From assembly GCF_001690275.1 (NCBI RefSeq), contig NZ_LZGW01000045.1, positions 248,001 to 312,000 on the forward strand: 64,000 bases of DNA, written 5' to 3'. The notes under the pieces are model-generated. The model was not told the DNA's origin. It was given only the letters and a program-made list of their open reading frames with translations, and ran no database searches. The stretch comes from Gilliamella sp. WF3-4 (GTDB lineage: Bacteria; Pseudomonadota; Gammaproteobacteria; Enterobacterales; Orbaceae). The number at the start of each line of letters is the position of its first letter. Position 1 is the stretch's first letter. Below are positions 1 to 8,782 of this stretch, one piece after another. The position numbers and the translations under genes were made by a program.

Positions 1-168
1 TGTTGGTTTGAGTCTTTCAACCATGATTTTAGCTTCTTCTAGATTGGAAGCGATACCTATGACTTTAACTCTTGTATCTTTTTGAATAAATTCTGCATTT
101 AACTCAGCTAGTATTGGCTCATCTTCGATAATAAGCACTTTAATGATATCTTCTTGAAACTCGTTCAT
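1..168 (-). CDS. Response regulator, CitB/DpiA type (N-terminal part, cut by window edge)
   Basis: Only the first 56 residues are inside the window. The reading frame starts MNEFQEDIIKVLIIEDEPIL and is a typical receiver-domain start: a hydrophobic strand followed by the acidic EDEP pocket. The phosphorylated Asp and the DNA-binding domain lie outside the window. The ATG at 166-168 is 14 bases after the stop of the sensor kinase gene, so the two form one leftward operon. Because that kinase carries the citrate-binding residues of CitA, this is most likely its partner CitB/DpiA, which would activate the divergent citrate genes. The family call rests on context and a short N-terminus. Confidence 0.85.
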   Translation of the reverse strand, partial: MNEFQEDIIKVLIIEDEPILAELNAEFIQKDTRVKVIGIASNLEEAKIMVERLKPT

Positions 169-182
169 ATAATTACCTTTTA

Positions 183-1772
183 TTATTTAGGGATAAATAC
201 AGAAAAAATGGTTCCATAGGGGATATTATCTTCAAATGTAATATAACCATTGGCTTTTTTTATGTAAGTCGAAACAAGGTGTAAACCAATACCATGTTCT
301 TTACCCTCTTGTGATGTGACGCCGGGTTCAAAAATTGAATTACGAATACTTTTATCAACACCACAACCTTGATCAGTCACTTCTAATACAATTTCGTTTG
401 TTGCATCACTAAGATATAAATAAATTGTTTTATCTCCAAGATCATTTTTCAAACTCGCATTAAAAGCATTATCAAGCAAGTTACCTAAAATTGACATAAA
501 TTCTGTTTCAGCCATAAGTAAGGGTAATTCACTTAATTGGCAGGCAGGATCAAATATTAAATTTAAGCCTAGCTCATGCGCTTTTGAATATTTACCGATT
601 AATAAACCACATACAGCTGGAACCTTAAAATGTTCCGTAATAAAATCTAGATTGCTTTGATTATCTGCAGAGTGTAATGCAATAAAAGATTGAGCTTCTT
701 CATACCGTTTCATATAAATTAAACCAGATAACGTTGCCAACCAATTAAGATGCTCATGCCTTAATGCACGTAAATTATCAACATACTGGTTCACTTGTGT
801 TAATTGCATACTTAATATATTAATATCGTCAAAGTTACGGAAAGTAATAACCCAACCTTGAATTTTATCATCGATCACCACGCGAACTTTGTTTGCAATC
901 ACGATAATATTATTGAAATAACAAATATGATCGTGTATGTCTTCTGTTTGACTTTCATTTCTAAAAATAAAATCGGTTGATTGAATAAACTCGCTTAAAT
1001 TATGTTTATGTAGCTCATCATCACTTATTTTAATATTCAACATAGTGCGAGCTGATTGATTAATATTGATAATGTTATAACTCAGATCGATTGCAATAAC
1101 ACCTTCAAAAATAGATTCCATAATCGATTTTTGGCTTTTTACCAGTAATGCAATTGCTTTAGGCTCTAAATTAAACATCTGTTGTTTTATTGCTTTTGAA
1201 AAAAAATAAGAAAAAATAAATAACGCTAAAAACAATAATGAACAACAAATAATAAATGGTATAACTTGTTGTATATGCAGTGCATTAATATCATCAATCA
1301 TATAACCGACTGAAACAATACCTATAATTTTACCGTTATCAACGATCGGCGCTTTACCTCTTAATGCTAAACCAAGAGAACCCTCACTAATTGTGATGCT
1401 ACTATTACCATTAAGAACCTCTTTGTTATCGCCACCAATCATAGGCGAGTGTAAAGGGCTATTAGCCGTATGGAATAGACGATTAGCTTTTGCATCACCA
1501 ATAACAATATAGCTAGCATCACTTTGTTCAAATATATCTACGATGAGGTCGGCTATTTTTGATGTATCTTTATCTTTGACATATTGGATTAAACTTGGTA
1601 AAACAGATAGCTCTTTTGCTTGGATTTGAGCTTTTTCGCCTAGGCTACGATATAAATTAGTTTCTATCGTATTCCAAATATAGCTCTGTAATAACGCAAG
1701 CACAATCAACGAAAAAAACAGCAGCGATAAAAAAAGCTTTGTTGTAAACGATAACTGAATTTTTTTTCGCAT
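183..1772 (-). CDS. citA: Citrate-sensing histidine kinase, CitA/DpiB family
   Basis: Membrane sensor kinase of about 529 residues. It has an N-terminal membrane helix (about 13-32), a periplasmic PAS/PDC sensor, a second helix (about 170-190), a cytoplasmic PAS region, an H-box RHEHLN with the likely phospho-His at 339, and a C-terminal ATPase with N-box (NLLDNAFNAS) and G-boxes (DQGCGV, GIGLHLV). The sensor keeps the R-x-x-H (about R98/H101) and LRGK (R138/K140) residues that bind citrate in Klebsiella CitA, so citrate is the likely ligand. I chose the ATG at 1770-1772; an in-frame TTG six codons upstream (1790) is possible but has no better ribosome site. It precedes its response regulator and diverges from the citS operon. 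Confidence 0.9.
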   Translation of the reverse strand: MRKKIQLSFTTKLFLSLLFFSLIVLALLQSYIWNTIETNLYRSLGEKAQIQAKELSVLPSLIQYVKDKDTSKIADLIVDIFEQSDASYIVIGDAKANRLFHTANSPLHSPMIGGDNKEVLNGNSSITISEGSLGLALRGKAPIVDNGKIIGIVSVGYMIDDINALHIQQVIPFIICCSLLFLALFIFSYFFSKAIKQQMFNLEPKAIALLVKSQKSIMESIFEGVIAIDLSYNIININQSARTMLNIKISDDELHKHNLSEFIQSTDFIFRNESQTEDIHDHICYFNNIIVIANKVRVVIDDKIQGWVITFRNFDDINILSMQLTQVNQYVDNLRALRHEHLNWLATLSGLIYMKRYEEAQSFIALHSADNQSNLDFITEHFKVPAVCGLLIGKYSKAHELGLNLIFDPACQLSELPLLMAETEFMSILGNLLDNAFNASLKNDLGDKTIYLYLSDATNEIVLEVTDQGCGVDKSIRNSIFEPGVTSQEGKEHGIGLHLVSTYIKKANGYITFEDNIPYGTIFSVFIPK

Positions 1773-1863
1773 TTTACATTTACTTCTCAAATTAAATTAA
1801 AATAATTCTAACATAGCATTAAAAAACATATAGCCGTTAAAACCATAAAAACCACAGTTAATT

Positions 1864-1879
1864 TATGATTTACATCACA
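1864..1879. promoter_or_regulatory. Candidate CRP-like site upstream of the citrate carrier gene
   Basis: TATGA-N6-TCACA lies in the 182-base divergent region between the sensor kinase and the citrate transporter, about 75 bases before the transporter start. It differs by one base in the left arm from TGTGA-N6-TCACA. Carbon-source control of citrate fermentation by CRP is known in enteric bacteria. The assignment here is inference from the match and position only. Confidence 0.45.
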
Positions 1880-1954
1880 AAAATTTTATTAATTTTTTGT
1901 AAAGATATGCTTATTGAATTTGAATAAGTAAAATCATTTTGGAGAAAAAAATAA

Positions 1955-3340
1955 ATGGCGGATTTCAAGTCACTTGAAAATAAACGTAATCAAAAAGAAT
2001 CAACGAGTAAGCCCTTTGAAGAAAGGCTAACCGGTTGGCCATATAATTGGTGGCGCCTAATGGACAATTATAAAATTGGTGTCATTCCATTACCATTATT
2101 TATTATTGCCGGCATCCTTATCTTTAGTGAAGTATTAGTAACGGGTAAACTGCCTAGTGAAATTGTTGTCATGGTAGTGACTTGTGCTTTTTTTGGTTTT
2201 TTATGTGGTGAAATCGGTAAACGTTTACCTATCATTGGGAAAATGGGTGCTGCAGCAATTTGTGCAACCTTTATTCCATCAGCATTAGTTTATTATGGTA
2301 TTCTTCCTAAACCAGTTGTTGAAGCTACAACAAAATTCTATAAAGATACGCATATTCTGTATTTATATATTTGTTGTATCATTGTGGGCAGCATTATGAA
2401 TATGGATAAGAAAACCCTTATTCAAGGCTTCTTAAAAATCTTCGGTCCAATGGTTTGTGGTGAAATTGTTGGTATGATTGTTGGTGTTGGTGTTGGTTAT
2501 TTACTTGGTTTAACGCCATTTGAAACATTCTTCTTCTTAGTATTACCTATTATGGCTGGTGGTGTTGGTGAGGGGGCGATCCCACTTTCAATTGGATATG
2601 CATCAATTTTAGGTATGGAGCAAGGTGAAGCACTTGGGCGCGTATTACCAATTGTTATGTTAGGTGGTTTAACGGGTATTATCTGTGGTGGCATTTTAAA
2701 TCGCATCGGTAAAGTTTATCCACACTTAACAGGTAACGGTCGATTATTGCCTGCATCTGCAGATGATGAAGTTATGGATAAAAAAGCTGCTAAAACTGAA
2801 TCTATTATTGATGTAACAACCTTTGCTTCAGGTGTATTGTTAGCCGCTATTCTTTATATGGTTGGTATGATTGGGCATAAAGTAACGGGTATTCCAGCAC
2901 CAGTAGGAATGTTATTTGCTGCAGTTTTTGTTAAACTAATTTCTGGTGTTTCGCCTAAAGTATTAAGTGGTTCACAAGTTGTTTACAAATTTTTCCAAAC
3001 CTCAGTTACCTATCCAATTTTATTTGCGGTAGGTGTGGCAATTACACCATGGGATAAAATTGTTGCAGCTTTCACTATTACAAACTTAATTGTTATTGTT
3101 TGTACTGTAGTTAGCCTAGTTACCACTGGTTTCTTTGTTGCTAAAAAACTTGGTATGTACCCAGTTGATGCAGCAGTTATCTCATGTTGCCAAAGTGGTC
3201 AAGGTGGAACAGGTGATGTGGCAATCTTAACAGCTGCAGAACGTATGGAACTTATGCCATTTGCACAAATTGCAACTCGTATTGGTGGTGCAATCAATGT
3301 ATCTGTATCATTACTCATTCTCGGCAATTTCTTAGTATAG
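1955..3340 (+). CDS. citS: Citrate carrier, 2-hydroxycarboxylate transporter (2HCT) family
   Basis: Integral membrane carrier of 461 residues, close to Klebsiella CitS. It shows many hydrophobic segments and the two GGxG re-entrant loop motifs of the family: GGVGEGAIPLS in the first half (about residues 202-212) and GQGGTGDVA in the second (about 415-423). These loops form the substrate and sodium path in 2HCT proteins. A hydrophilic N-terminus of about 40 residues precedes the first helix. GGAG precedes the ATG by a short AT-rich spacer. The gene opens a citrate lyase operon and faces a citrate-type two-component system, so citrate with sodium or protons is the likely substrate. Citrate/acetate or malate exchange cannot be excluded. 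Confidence 0.9.
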   Translation: MADFKSLENKRNQKESTSKPFEERLTGWPYNWWRLMDNYKIGVIPLPLFIIAGILIFSEVLVTGKLPSEIVVMVVTCAFFGFLCGEIGKRLPIIGKMGAAAICATFIPSALVYYGILPKPVVEATTKFYKDTHILYLYICCIIVGSIMNMDKKTLIQGFLKIFGPMVCGEIVGMIVGVGVGYLLGLTPFETFFFLVLPIMAGGVGEGAIPLSIGYASILGMEQGEALGRVLPIVMLGGLTGIICGGILNRIGKVYPHLTGNGRLLPASADDEVMDKKAAKTESIIDVTTFASGVLLAAILYMVGMIGHKVTGIPAPVGMLFAAVFVKLISGVSPKVLSGSQVVYKFFQTSVTYPILFAVGVAITPWDKIVAAFTITNLIVIVCTVVSLVTTGFFVAKKLGMYPVDAAVISCCQSGQGGTGDVAILTAAERMELMPFAQIATRIGGAINVSVSLLILGNFLV

Positions 3341-3356
3341 AATTTACATATTAACG

Positions 3357-3390
3357 AACAGCCTTGGTTTATACTAAGGTTGTTTATTTT
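3357..3390 (+). terminator. Hairpin with T-rich tail after the citrate carrier gene
   Basis: Arms AACAGCCTTGG (3357-3367) and CTAAGGTTGTT (3374-3384) pair over 11 positions with two G-T wobbles around a 6-base loop, followed by TATTTTTATTT. It looks like an intrinsic terminator. Because the following genes belong to the same pathway, it may act as a partial terminator that makes carrier mRNA more abundant than lyase mRNA. Confidence 0.6.
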
Positions 3391-3435
3391 TATTTCATAT
3401 TTACTATCAACACCAACAGCTTTTAAGGAGTTTTC

Positions 3436-4281
3436 ATGAAGCTTGTCAGTTATCTTGTCTCTGGTAGAGCAAGTTTTGGTCTTCTCACTCAAAATGGCAT
3501 TATTGATTTAAAAGAAAAATTGGGCGATAAATACGTTGACTTAAAATCGCTACTTGCTGATGAGGAAGGGCTATCTATTGCCAAAACCTACCTAGATGCC
3601 CCAAGTGACATTGAAGAGCAAGACATTACTTATTTACCTGTTATTCCAAACCCAAACAAAATTTTATGTGTTGGTATGAATTATGCTGAAAAACGTGCAG
3701 AATTTAATGAAACCAGCTCTGCTCCTACGCTTTTTGTTCGTTTTCCAGATTCACAAACCGGTCATAAAACCAACATTATTAAACCAGCCATTACTAATGA
3801 ATTGGATTATGAAGGCGAATTAGCTATTATTATTGGTAAAACTGGTTTTCGCATTAAACAAGAAGATGCGTTATCTTATGTAGCTGGTTATAGTTGTTAT
3901 ATGGATGGTTCTATTCGTGATTGGCAATATACCTGGTTTACCGCAGGTAAGAACTGGCCAAATACTGGTGCATTTGGCCCATGTATTACAACGCGCGATG
4001 AAATTCCAGATCCAAAAGCGCTTTCTTTAACCACCTATTTAAATGGGAAAGAAATGCAACATGATTCAATTAAGAATCTTGTGCATACTGTACCTGAATT
4101 AATTTCTTATATTAGTACTTTTACCCATTTATCTTCGGGAGATGTGATTCTTACTGGCTCACCAGGTGGTGTTGGTAAAAAACGCAATCCACCTGTATTT
4201 ATGCAAGATGGTGATAAAATAGAAGTTGAAATCACGGGTATTGGTCGTTTAACCAATTATGTAGTAGCTGAAAAAAGGTAA
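3436..4281 (+). CDS. Fumarylacetoacetate hydrolase (FAH) family protein in the citrate lyase operon; possible soluble oxaloacetate decarboxylase
   Basis: 281 residues with the FAH fold core in the second half: a divalent-metal set around DYEGELAIIIG (about 130-140), the segment YMDGSIRDWQ and the terminal TGSPGGVG motif. The family includes acylpyruvases, C-C hydrolases and oxaloacetate decarboxylases (eukaryotic FAHD1, Corynebacterium Cg1458). A strong AAGGAG site precedes the ATG. It sits between the citrate carrier and citC, with its stop 4 bases before the citC start. Citrate lyase yields oxaloacetate, and no oadGAB-type membrane decarboxylase is encoded here, so a decarboxylase role fits. 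The fold is certain; the specific reaction is inferred from context. Confidence 0.85.
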   Translation: MKLVSYLVSGRASFGLLTQNGIIDLKEKLGDKYVDLKSLLADEEGLSIAKTYLDAPSDIEEQDITYLPVIPNPNKILCVGMNYAEKRAEFNETSSAPTLFVRFPDSQTGHKTNIIKPAITNELDYEGELAIIIGKTGFRIKQEDALSYVAGYSCYMDGSIRDWQYTWFTAGKNWPNTGAFGPCITTRDEIPDPKALSLTTYLNGKEMQHDSIKNLVHTVPELISYISTFTHLSSGDVILTGSPGGVGKKRNPPVFMQDGDKIEVEITGIGRLTNYVVAEKR

Positions 4282-4285
4282 ACTC

Positions 4286-5320
4286 ATGTACGATTTGGTT
4301 GATTACACGGTTATTGATATTTCTAAGTCAGAGCAAGATTATCAAGAAATTGAGCAGTTATTACTGCGATCTGATCTCAAGCTAGATCCACAAGTTACTC
4401 TTTTTGTTGTAGCGAAAATTAGCGCTAAAATTATAGCTTGTGCTGGTATTGATCGTGATATTATAAAATGTGTTGCTATTGATCCAGATTACCGTGGCAA
4501 TCAACTAAATCTAACTTTAATGGATTACACAATAAAATATGCCAATGAAAATGGCTATTTTCACCTTTTTTTATATACCAAGCCTGAAAATATAGATTTT
4601 TTTAAAGGATGTGGTTTTTACCCTATTGTTGAAATTACAGGGCTAGTTGTTCTAATGGAAAACAATCCTGTTGGAATTAAGCAGTATTGTAAAAAGCTAA
4701 ATGCACAACAAAAAGCAGGGAAAAAAATTGGTAGTATTGTAATGAATGCCAACCCTTTTACTAAAGGGCATCAATATCTTATCCAATATGCAGCAAGCCA
4801 ATGTGATTGGTTGCATGTTTTTGTCGTCAATGAAAATGCTTCATTATTTTCATTTGATACACGCTTAAAGTTAGTTAAAGATGGCACTCAACAAATAAAA
4901 AATGTTACTGTGCATGCAAGCTCACCTTATATTATATCAAGAGCAACATTCCCAACTTACTTTCTAAAAGATAAGGCAAAAATTGATCGAGCTTATATGG
5001 GCATCGATTTACTTATATTCCGAAATTATATTGCTCCAACGCTTAATATTAACTATCGATTTGTTGGAACTGAACCCTATGATGAAGTCACCAAAGCTTA
5101 TAATGAAGCGATGTGTTATTGGTTAGAAGATAAAACGATTAGTAATTGCCCTGCTATTACTGTTGTTGAAGTTCAGCGAATAACTGAAGGCGATACTATC
5201 ATATCTGCCTCAGTCGTGAGAGAATTATTGGCATCTGAGCAATATGAACAGGTAAAAAAGTTAGTTCCATCGACAACATGGGATTACCTTTCAGCTAATT
5301 TGGATAAATTTAAAATTTAA
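4286..5320 (+). CDS. citC: [Citrate (pro-3S)-lyase] ligase
   Basis: 344 residues. It activates citrate lyase by ATP-dependent acetylation of the thiol of the prosthetic group on the acyl carrier subunit. An N-terminal GNAT-like region (about 1-125) is followed by a nucleotidyltransferase domain that opens with SIVMNANPFTKGHQYLI, whose TKGH is the HxGH-type ATP-binding signature, and ends near ISASVVRELL. Length and architecture match CitC of enteric bacteria. The start is 4 bases after the FAH gene stop, and citD follows 21 bases after the stop, so it is translated as part of the operon. Confidence 0.95.
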   Translation: MYDLVDYTVIDISKSEQDYQEIEQLLLRSDLKLDPQVTLFVVAKISAKIIACAGIDRDIIKCVAIDPDYRGNQLNLTLMDYTIKYANENGYFHLFLYTKPENIDFFKGCGFYPIVEITGLVVLMENNPVGIKQYCKKLNAQQKAGKKIGSIVMNANPFTKGHQYLIQYAASQCDWLHVFVVNENASLFSFDTRLKLVKDGTQQIKNVTVHASSPYIISRATFPTYFLKDKAKIDRAYMGIDLLIFRNYIAPTLNINYRFVGTEPYDEVTKAYNEAMCYWLEDKTISNCPAITVVEVQRITEGDTIISASVVRELLASEQYEQVKKLVPSTTWDYLSANLDKFKI

Positions 5321-5341
5321 TACATTTTAAAAGGTAGCAAA

Positions 5342-5632
5342 ATGAAAATACAAAAAGAAGCCATGGCAGGGACTCTTGAATCTAGCGATTTGTTAGTCAA
5401 AGTCATGCCAAACACGGGGATCGAAATTGTCATTAATAGTGATGTTAATAAACAATTTGGCGATCAAATCCGCGCGGTTGTTGAACAAACTTTAAATGAG
5501 CTTAATGTCACTGATGGTTTAATCATTATCGATGATAAAGGTGCACTGGATTGTGCTATTAAAGCAAGAATTCAATGTGCGGTATTACGTGGCGCAGAAG
5601 AAGAAAACTTAGATTGGAGTAAATTACTATGA
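5342..5632 (+). CDS. citD: Citrate lyase acyl carrier protein (gamma subunit)
   Basis: Small 96-residue acyl carrier protein. Ser14, in MAGTLESSD, is at the position known to carry the 2'-(5''-phosphoribosyl)-3'-dephospho-CoA arm in CitD. It presents the acetyl and citryl thioester to the alpha and beta subunits. AAGGTAGCAAA precedes the ATG. The TGA stop overlaps the citE ATG (ATGA), which suggests coupled synthesis and fixed stoichiometry. Confidence 0.96.
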   Translation: MKIQKEAMAGTLESSDLLVKVMPNTGIEIVINSDVNKQFGDQIRAVVEQTLNELNVTDGLIIIDDKGALDCAIKARIQCAVLRGAEEENLDWSKLL

Positions 5633-6516
5633 AAAAATTACGTCGAAGTATGCTATTTCTTCCAGGTGCAAACGCTGCCATGTTGTCGACTTCGTTTGTT
5701 TATAAACCTGATTCAATTATGTTTGATCTTGAAGACGCCGTTTCAATTAAAGAAAAAGATTCAGCTCGTTTATTAGTTGCCCAAACATTACTGCTTCCTG
5801 TGTATAAAGAACACGGAATTGAAACAGTAGTTCGAATCAATGCACTTGATACTCCATTTGGCTTAAAAGACCTTGAGGCAGTAGTAAGAGCTGGCGTTGA
5901 CGTTGTGCGCTTACCAATGACTAACTGTGCCGAAGATATCCATGAGTTAGAAGCGCACGTTGAAAGAATCGAAAAAGAGTGTGGACGTGAAGTTGGTAGC
6001 ACCAAATTAATGGCTGCAATTGAATCGGCACAAGGTGTAGTTAATGCTGTTTCTATTGCTAAAGCTTCTCCACGTTTAATTGGTATTGCGTTAGCAGCAT
6101 TTGATTATCTTGTTGATATGCAAACTGAGCGAGGTGATGGCACAGAGTTATTCTATGCTCGTTGTGCAGTACTACATGCAGCGCGTGTAGCCAAAATTGA
6201 TGCTTTTGATGTGGTTTATTCTAATGTTAATGATGATGAAGGTTTCTTAAAAGAAGTCAGCTTAATTAAAAAATTAGGTTATAACGGTAAATCACTGATT
6301 AATCCAAGACAAATTGAGTTACTACATAACGCATATGCACCAACAGCGGCTGAAGTTGAACACGCCCAAAAAGTGGTTGAAGCAGCAGAAGAAGGTGAAA
6401 GAAAAGGTCTTGGCGTTATCTCTCTAAACGGCAAAATGATTGATGCACCGATTATTGCTCGTGCTAGAAAAGTTATTGAGCTAGCCAAGTATTCTGGTGT
6501 ACGTAAAGAAATTTGA
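5629..6516 (+). CDS. citE: Citrate lyase beta subunit (citryl-ACP lyase)
   Basis: 295 residues of the HpcH/HpaI aldolase / CitE TIM-barrel family. It cleaves citryl-ACP to acetyl-ACP and oxaloacetate. Family motifs are visible: [16 protein letters not shown] at the N-terminus, FDLEDAVS (Mg-binding acidic residues, about 33-40), [16 protein letters not shown] and the C-terminal [10 protein letters not shown]. Its start overlaps the citD stop by 4 bases, and citF begins 12 bases after its own stop. Confidence 0.96.
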   Translation: MKKLRRSMLFLPGANAAMLSTSFVYKPDSIMFDLEDAVSIKEKDSARLLVAQTLLLPVYKEHGIETVVRINALDTPFGLKDLEAVVRAGVDVVRLPMTNCAEDIHELEAHVERIEKECGREVGSTKLMAAIESAQGVVNAVSIAKASPRLIGIALAAFDYLVDMQTERGDGTELFYARCAVLHAARVAKIDAFDVVYSNVNDDEGFLKEVSLIKKLGYNGKSLINPRQIELLHNAYAPTAAEVEHAQKVVEAAEEGERKGLGVISLNGKMIDAPIIARARKVIELAKYSGVRKEI

Positions 6517-6528
6517 TAGGATTGAAAA

Positions 6529-8058
6529 ATGACTACTTCCATAAATAAAAAAATTGATGATTTGCTTAAACAGCATCCTGATCTCAAGAATATCACGCCA
6601 TTTATTGACGCTAATGCCACGACTCCATATTTAAAAGATGAGTCTAAATATACGCGTAAATTGTGTGACTCTATTGAACAAGCAATCAAAAAATGTGAAT
6701 TACGTGATGGTATGACTATTTCTTTCCATCATGCATTTCGTGAAGGCGATAAAGTTATCAACAAAGTAGTTGAAACTATTAGCAAATTAGGGATTAAAAA
6801 TTTAACATTAGCATCAAGCTCACTATTAAGCTGTAATGCTGCACTGATTCCTCATATAGAATCAGGTGTGGTTACTAAAATTTATACCTCTGGTTTACGC
6901 GGTAAATTAGCCGATGCGATTTCTCATGGTTTAATGGAAAATCCTGTCCATATCCATTCTCATGGCGGGCGTGTAAAACTTATCCAAAGCGGTGAAATTA
7001 ATATTGATATCGCATTTTTAGCTGTATCGACAGCGGATGAGCAAGGTAATGCTAATGGTGTATCAGGCAAATCACAATGTGGTGCTCTTGGTTATGCGAT
7101 GGTTGATGCACAATTTGCTAAAAAAGTGGTTTTATTGACTGAAGATATTGTTGGGTATCCTAATCATCCAGCAAGCATTCGTCAGGATCAAGTCGACTAT
7201 ATCGTTAAAGTGGATGAAGTGGGTGATCCAACAAAAATTAGCGTAGGTGCCGCACGAATTACAAGTAACCCTCGAGAGTTAATGATTGCTCGTTATGCCG
7301 CAGATGTTATTGAACATTCTGGGTATTTCAAAGATGGCTTTTCAATTCAAACAGGTTCAGGTGCCTCTTCAACTGCTGCCACTCGTTTCCTTGAGAACCG
7401 TATGCGCGCACAAAACATTACTGCATCGTTTGCATTAGGTGGTATTACAGCAAGCATTGTTGATTTGCATGAAAAAGGATTGGTTAAACGTTTATTAGAT
7501 ACGCAAAGCTTTGATGGCGCTGCCGGGCAATCTTTAGGGCGTAATAAAGATCATATTGAAGTATCAACTAATGTTTATGCAAACCCGGCATCTAAAGGGG
7601 CTAGCGTCGACGAGTTAGATATTGTGATTCTAAGTGCGCTAGAAATTGACCTCGATTTTAATGTTAATGTTTTAACTGGTTCTGATGGTGTTATGCGTGG
7701 TGCGTCAGGTGGTCACTGTGACACAGCTGCTGGTGCAAACTTAACAATTATTGTTGCACCATTAATTCGTAGTCGTATCCCTACTGTGATTAAAAAAGTA
7801 ACAACAGTTGTAACGCCAGGGGAGAGTGTCGATGTTCTTGTTACTGACCATGGTATAGCTGTTAATCCTGCTCGTCCTGAAATTGCAGAGCGTTTAAAAG
7901 CAGCAAATTTACCAGTCATGAGTATTGAAGAGCTCTATCAACGCGCTGTTTCTTTAACTGGCGAACCAAAACCAATTGAATTCAAAGATAAAATCGTTGG
8001 TATTGTCCATTTCCGCGATGGCTCTGTTATTGATGTCGTTCGTGAAGTTAAAGATTAA
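6529..8058 (+). CDS. citF: Citrate lyase alpha subunit (citrate:ACP transferase)
   Basis: 509 residues, the normal length of CitF. It exchanges acetyl for citryl on the acyl carrier protein. The sequence carries CoA-transferase-like motifs, including DGMTISFHHAFREGD, the glycine-rich QTGSGASSTAATRF, and GSDGVMRGASGGHCDTAAGA near the C-terminus. TAGGATTG precedes the ATG. It completes the catalytic CitDEF set; a hairpin then separates it from citX. Confidence 0.96.
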   Translation: MTTSINKKIDDLLKQHPDLKNITPFIDANATTPYLKDESKYTRKLCDSIEQAIKKCELRDGMTISFHHAFREGDKVINKVVETISKLGIKNLTLASSSLLSCNAALIPHIESGVVTKIYTSGLRGKLADAISHGLMENPVHIHSHGGRVKLIQSGEINIDIAFLAVSTADEQGNANGVSGKSQCGALGYAMVDAQFAKKVVLLTEDIVGYPNHPASIRQDQVDYIVKVDEVGDPTKISVGAARITSNPRELMIARYAADVIEHSGYFKDGFSIQTGSGASSTAATRFLENRMRAQNITASFALGGITASIVDLHEKGLVKRLLDTQSFDGAAGQSLGRNKDHIEVSTNVYANPASKGASVDELDIVILSALEIDLDFNVNVLTGSDGVMRGASGGHCDTAAGANLTIIVAPLIRSRIPTVIKKVTTVVTPGESVDVLVTDHGIAVNPARPEIAERLKAANLPVMSIEELYQRAVSLTGEPKPIEFKDKIVGIVHFRDGSVIDVVREVKD

Positions 8059-8083
8059 TTTTCGCTAACCTGCCAATATGACC

Positions 8084-8113
8084 ATAGCCTGATATGTAAA
8101 AGTATCAGGCTAT
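8084..8113 (+). promoter_or_regulatory. Perfect 11-bp hairpin between citF and citX
   Basis: ATAGCCTGATA (8084-8094) and TATCAGGCTAT (8103-8113) are exact inverse copies around an 8-base loop. The downstream sequence is AT-rich but lacks a clean T-run, so this is either a weak terminator or an mRNA-stabilising structure. Either would lower citX expression relative to the lyase subunits. Confidence 0.55.
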
Positions 8114-8145
8114 ACTAATTTCTATTCTATATTACTTTTTATTCA

Positions 8146-8721
8146 ATGAAAAAAATGTTGATTAAATTTTCTGATGGTACACCAATTAGCCTTGAACAAA
8201 TGTTATTAGCCAAGGAACAGCGTGTAAACAATCAAAAACAGGCGATGACATGTTATGAACAACCCATCATATCGTTAAGCTTAGTCATTCCTGGTACTAT
8301 AAAAAACAGTAGTGGCGCACGTTATCTTTTTGATGAAGCAATTAAGGCTCTCCATCGCTGCTTTTTACAAAATGGTATCCTGATAATCAATGAACAGCAT
8401 TATCATCATAATACTGGTTCAGAGGCTATTATGGCTATAAAGTGTTCAGCTAATATGCTCAAACAATATTGTATGGATATTGAAGATAATCACCCATTAG
8501 GCCGTTTGTGGGATATTGATGTTATTGACCCTATTACAAAAAAAAGTCTTTCACGTTCGCAATTTGAAGATCAACCAAGGCAATGTTTAGTTTGTCATGA
8601 AGTAGCAAAAGTATGTGCTCGAGCTAAACGGCATTCTGCTAGCGAAATTTTTAAGGTAATTGAAGAAAAGATTGAAAATTTCAGAAAAAATATAGAGTAC
8701 GCAAAAACAAGTCATAAATAA
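8146..8721 (+). CDS. citX: Apo-citrate lyase phosphoribosyl-dephospho-CoA transferase
   Basis: 191 residues, close to the size of stand-alone CitX. It transfers the prosthetic group precursor onto Ser14 of CitD. Recognisable family segments are SLEQMLLAKEQRV near the start, a central SLVIPGTIKNS, GRLWDIDVID (about 123-132) and CLVCHEVAKVCARAKRHS near the C-terminus. No convincing ribosome site precedes the ATG at 8146; an ATG three codons later is equally possible. CitG, which makes the precursor, is not encoded in this window and is not fused here as it is in some bacteria, so it must lie elsewhere if the lyase is active. Confidence 0.93.
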   Translation: MKKMLIKFSDGTPISLEQMLLAKEQRVNNQKQAMTCYEQPIISLSLVIPGTIKNSSGARYLFDEAIKALHRCFLQNGILIINEQHYHHNTGSEAIMAIKCSANMLKQYCMDIEDNHPLGRLWDIDVIDPITKKSLSRSQFEDQPRQCLVCHEVAKVCARAKRHSASEIFKVIEEKIENFRKNIEYAKTSHK

Positions 8722-8723
8722 AG

Positions 8724-8760
8724 GGTTGATGAAATCATATAACAACGATAGCCATCAACC
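8724..8760. terminator. Inverted repeat between convergent citX and metB
   Basis: GGTTGATG (8724-8731) and CATCAACC (8753-8760) can form an 8-bp stem with a 21-base loop in the 61-base gap between two convergent genes. It is a plausible bidirectional terminator, but the loop is long and the T-runs are weak. Confidence 0.4.
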
Positions 8761-8782
8761 TTATTCATATTTTAGACTTAAA

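Noticed and set aside
2497-2706. Antisense open frames inside citS, secA, relA and other genes
   Set aside because: They mirror the codon pattern of strongly supported genes on the other strand and lack family features and ribosome sites.
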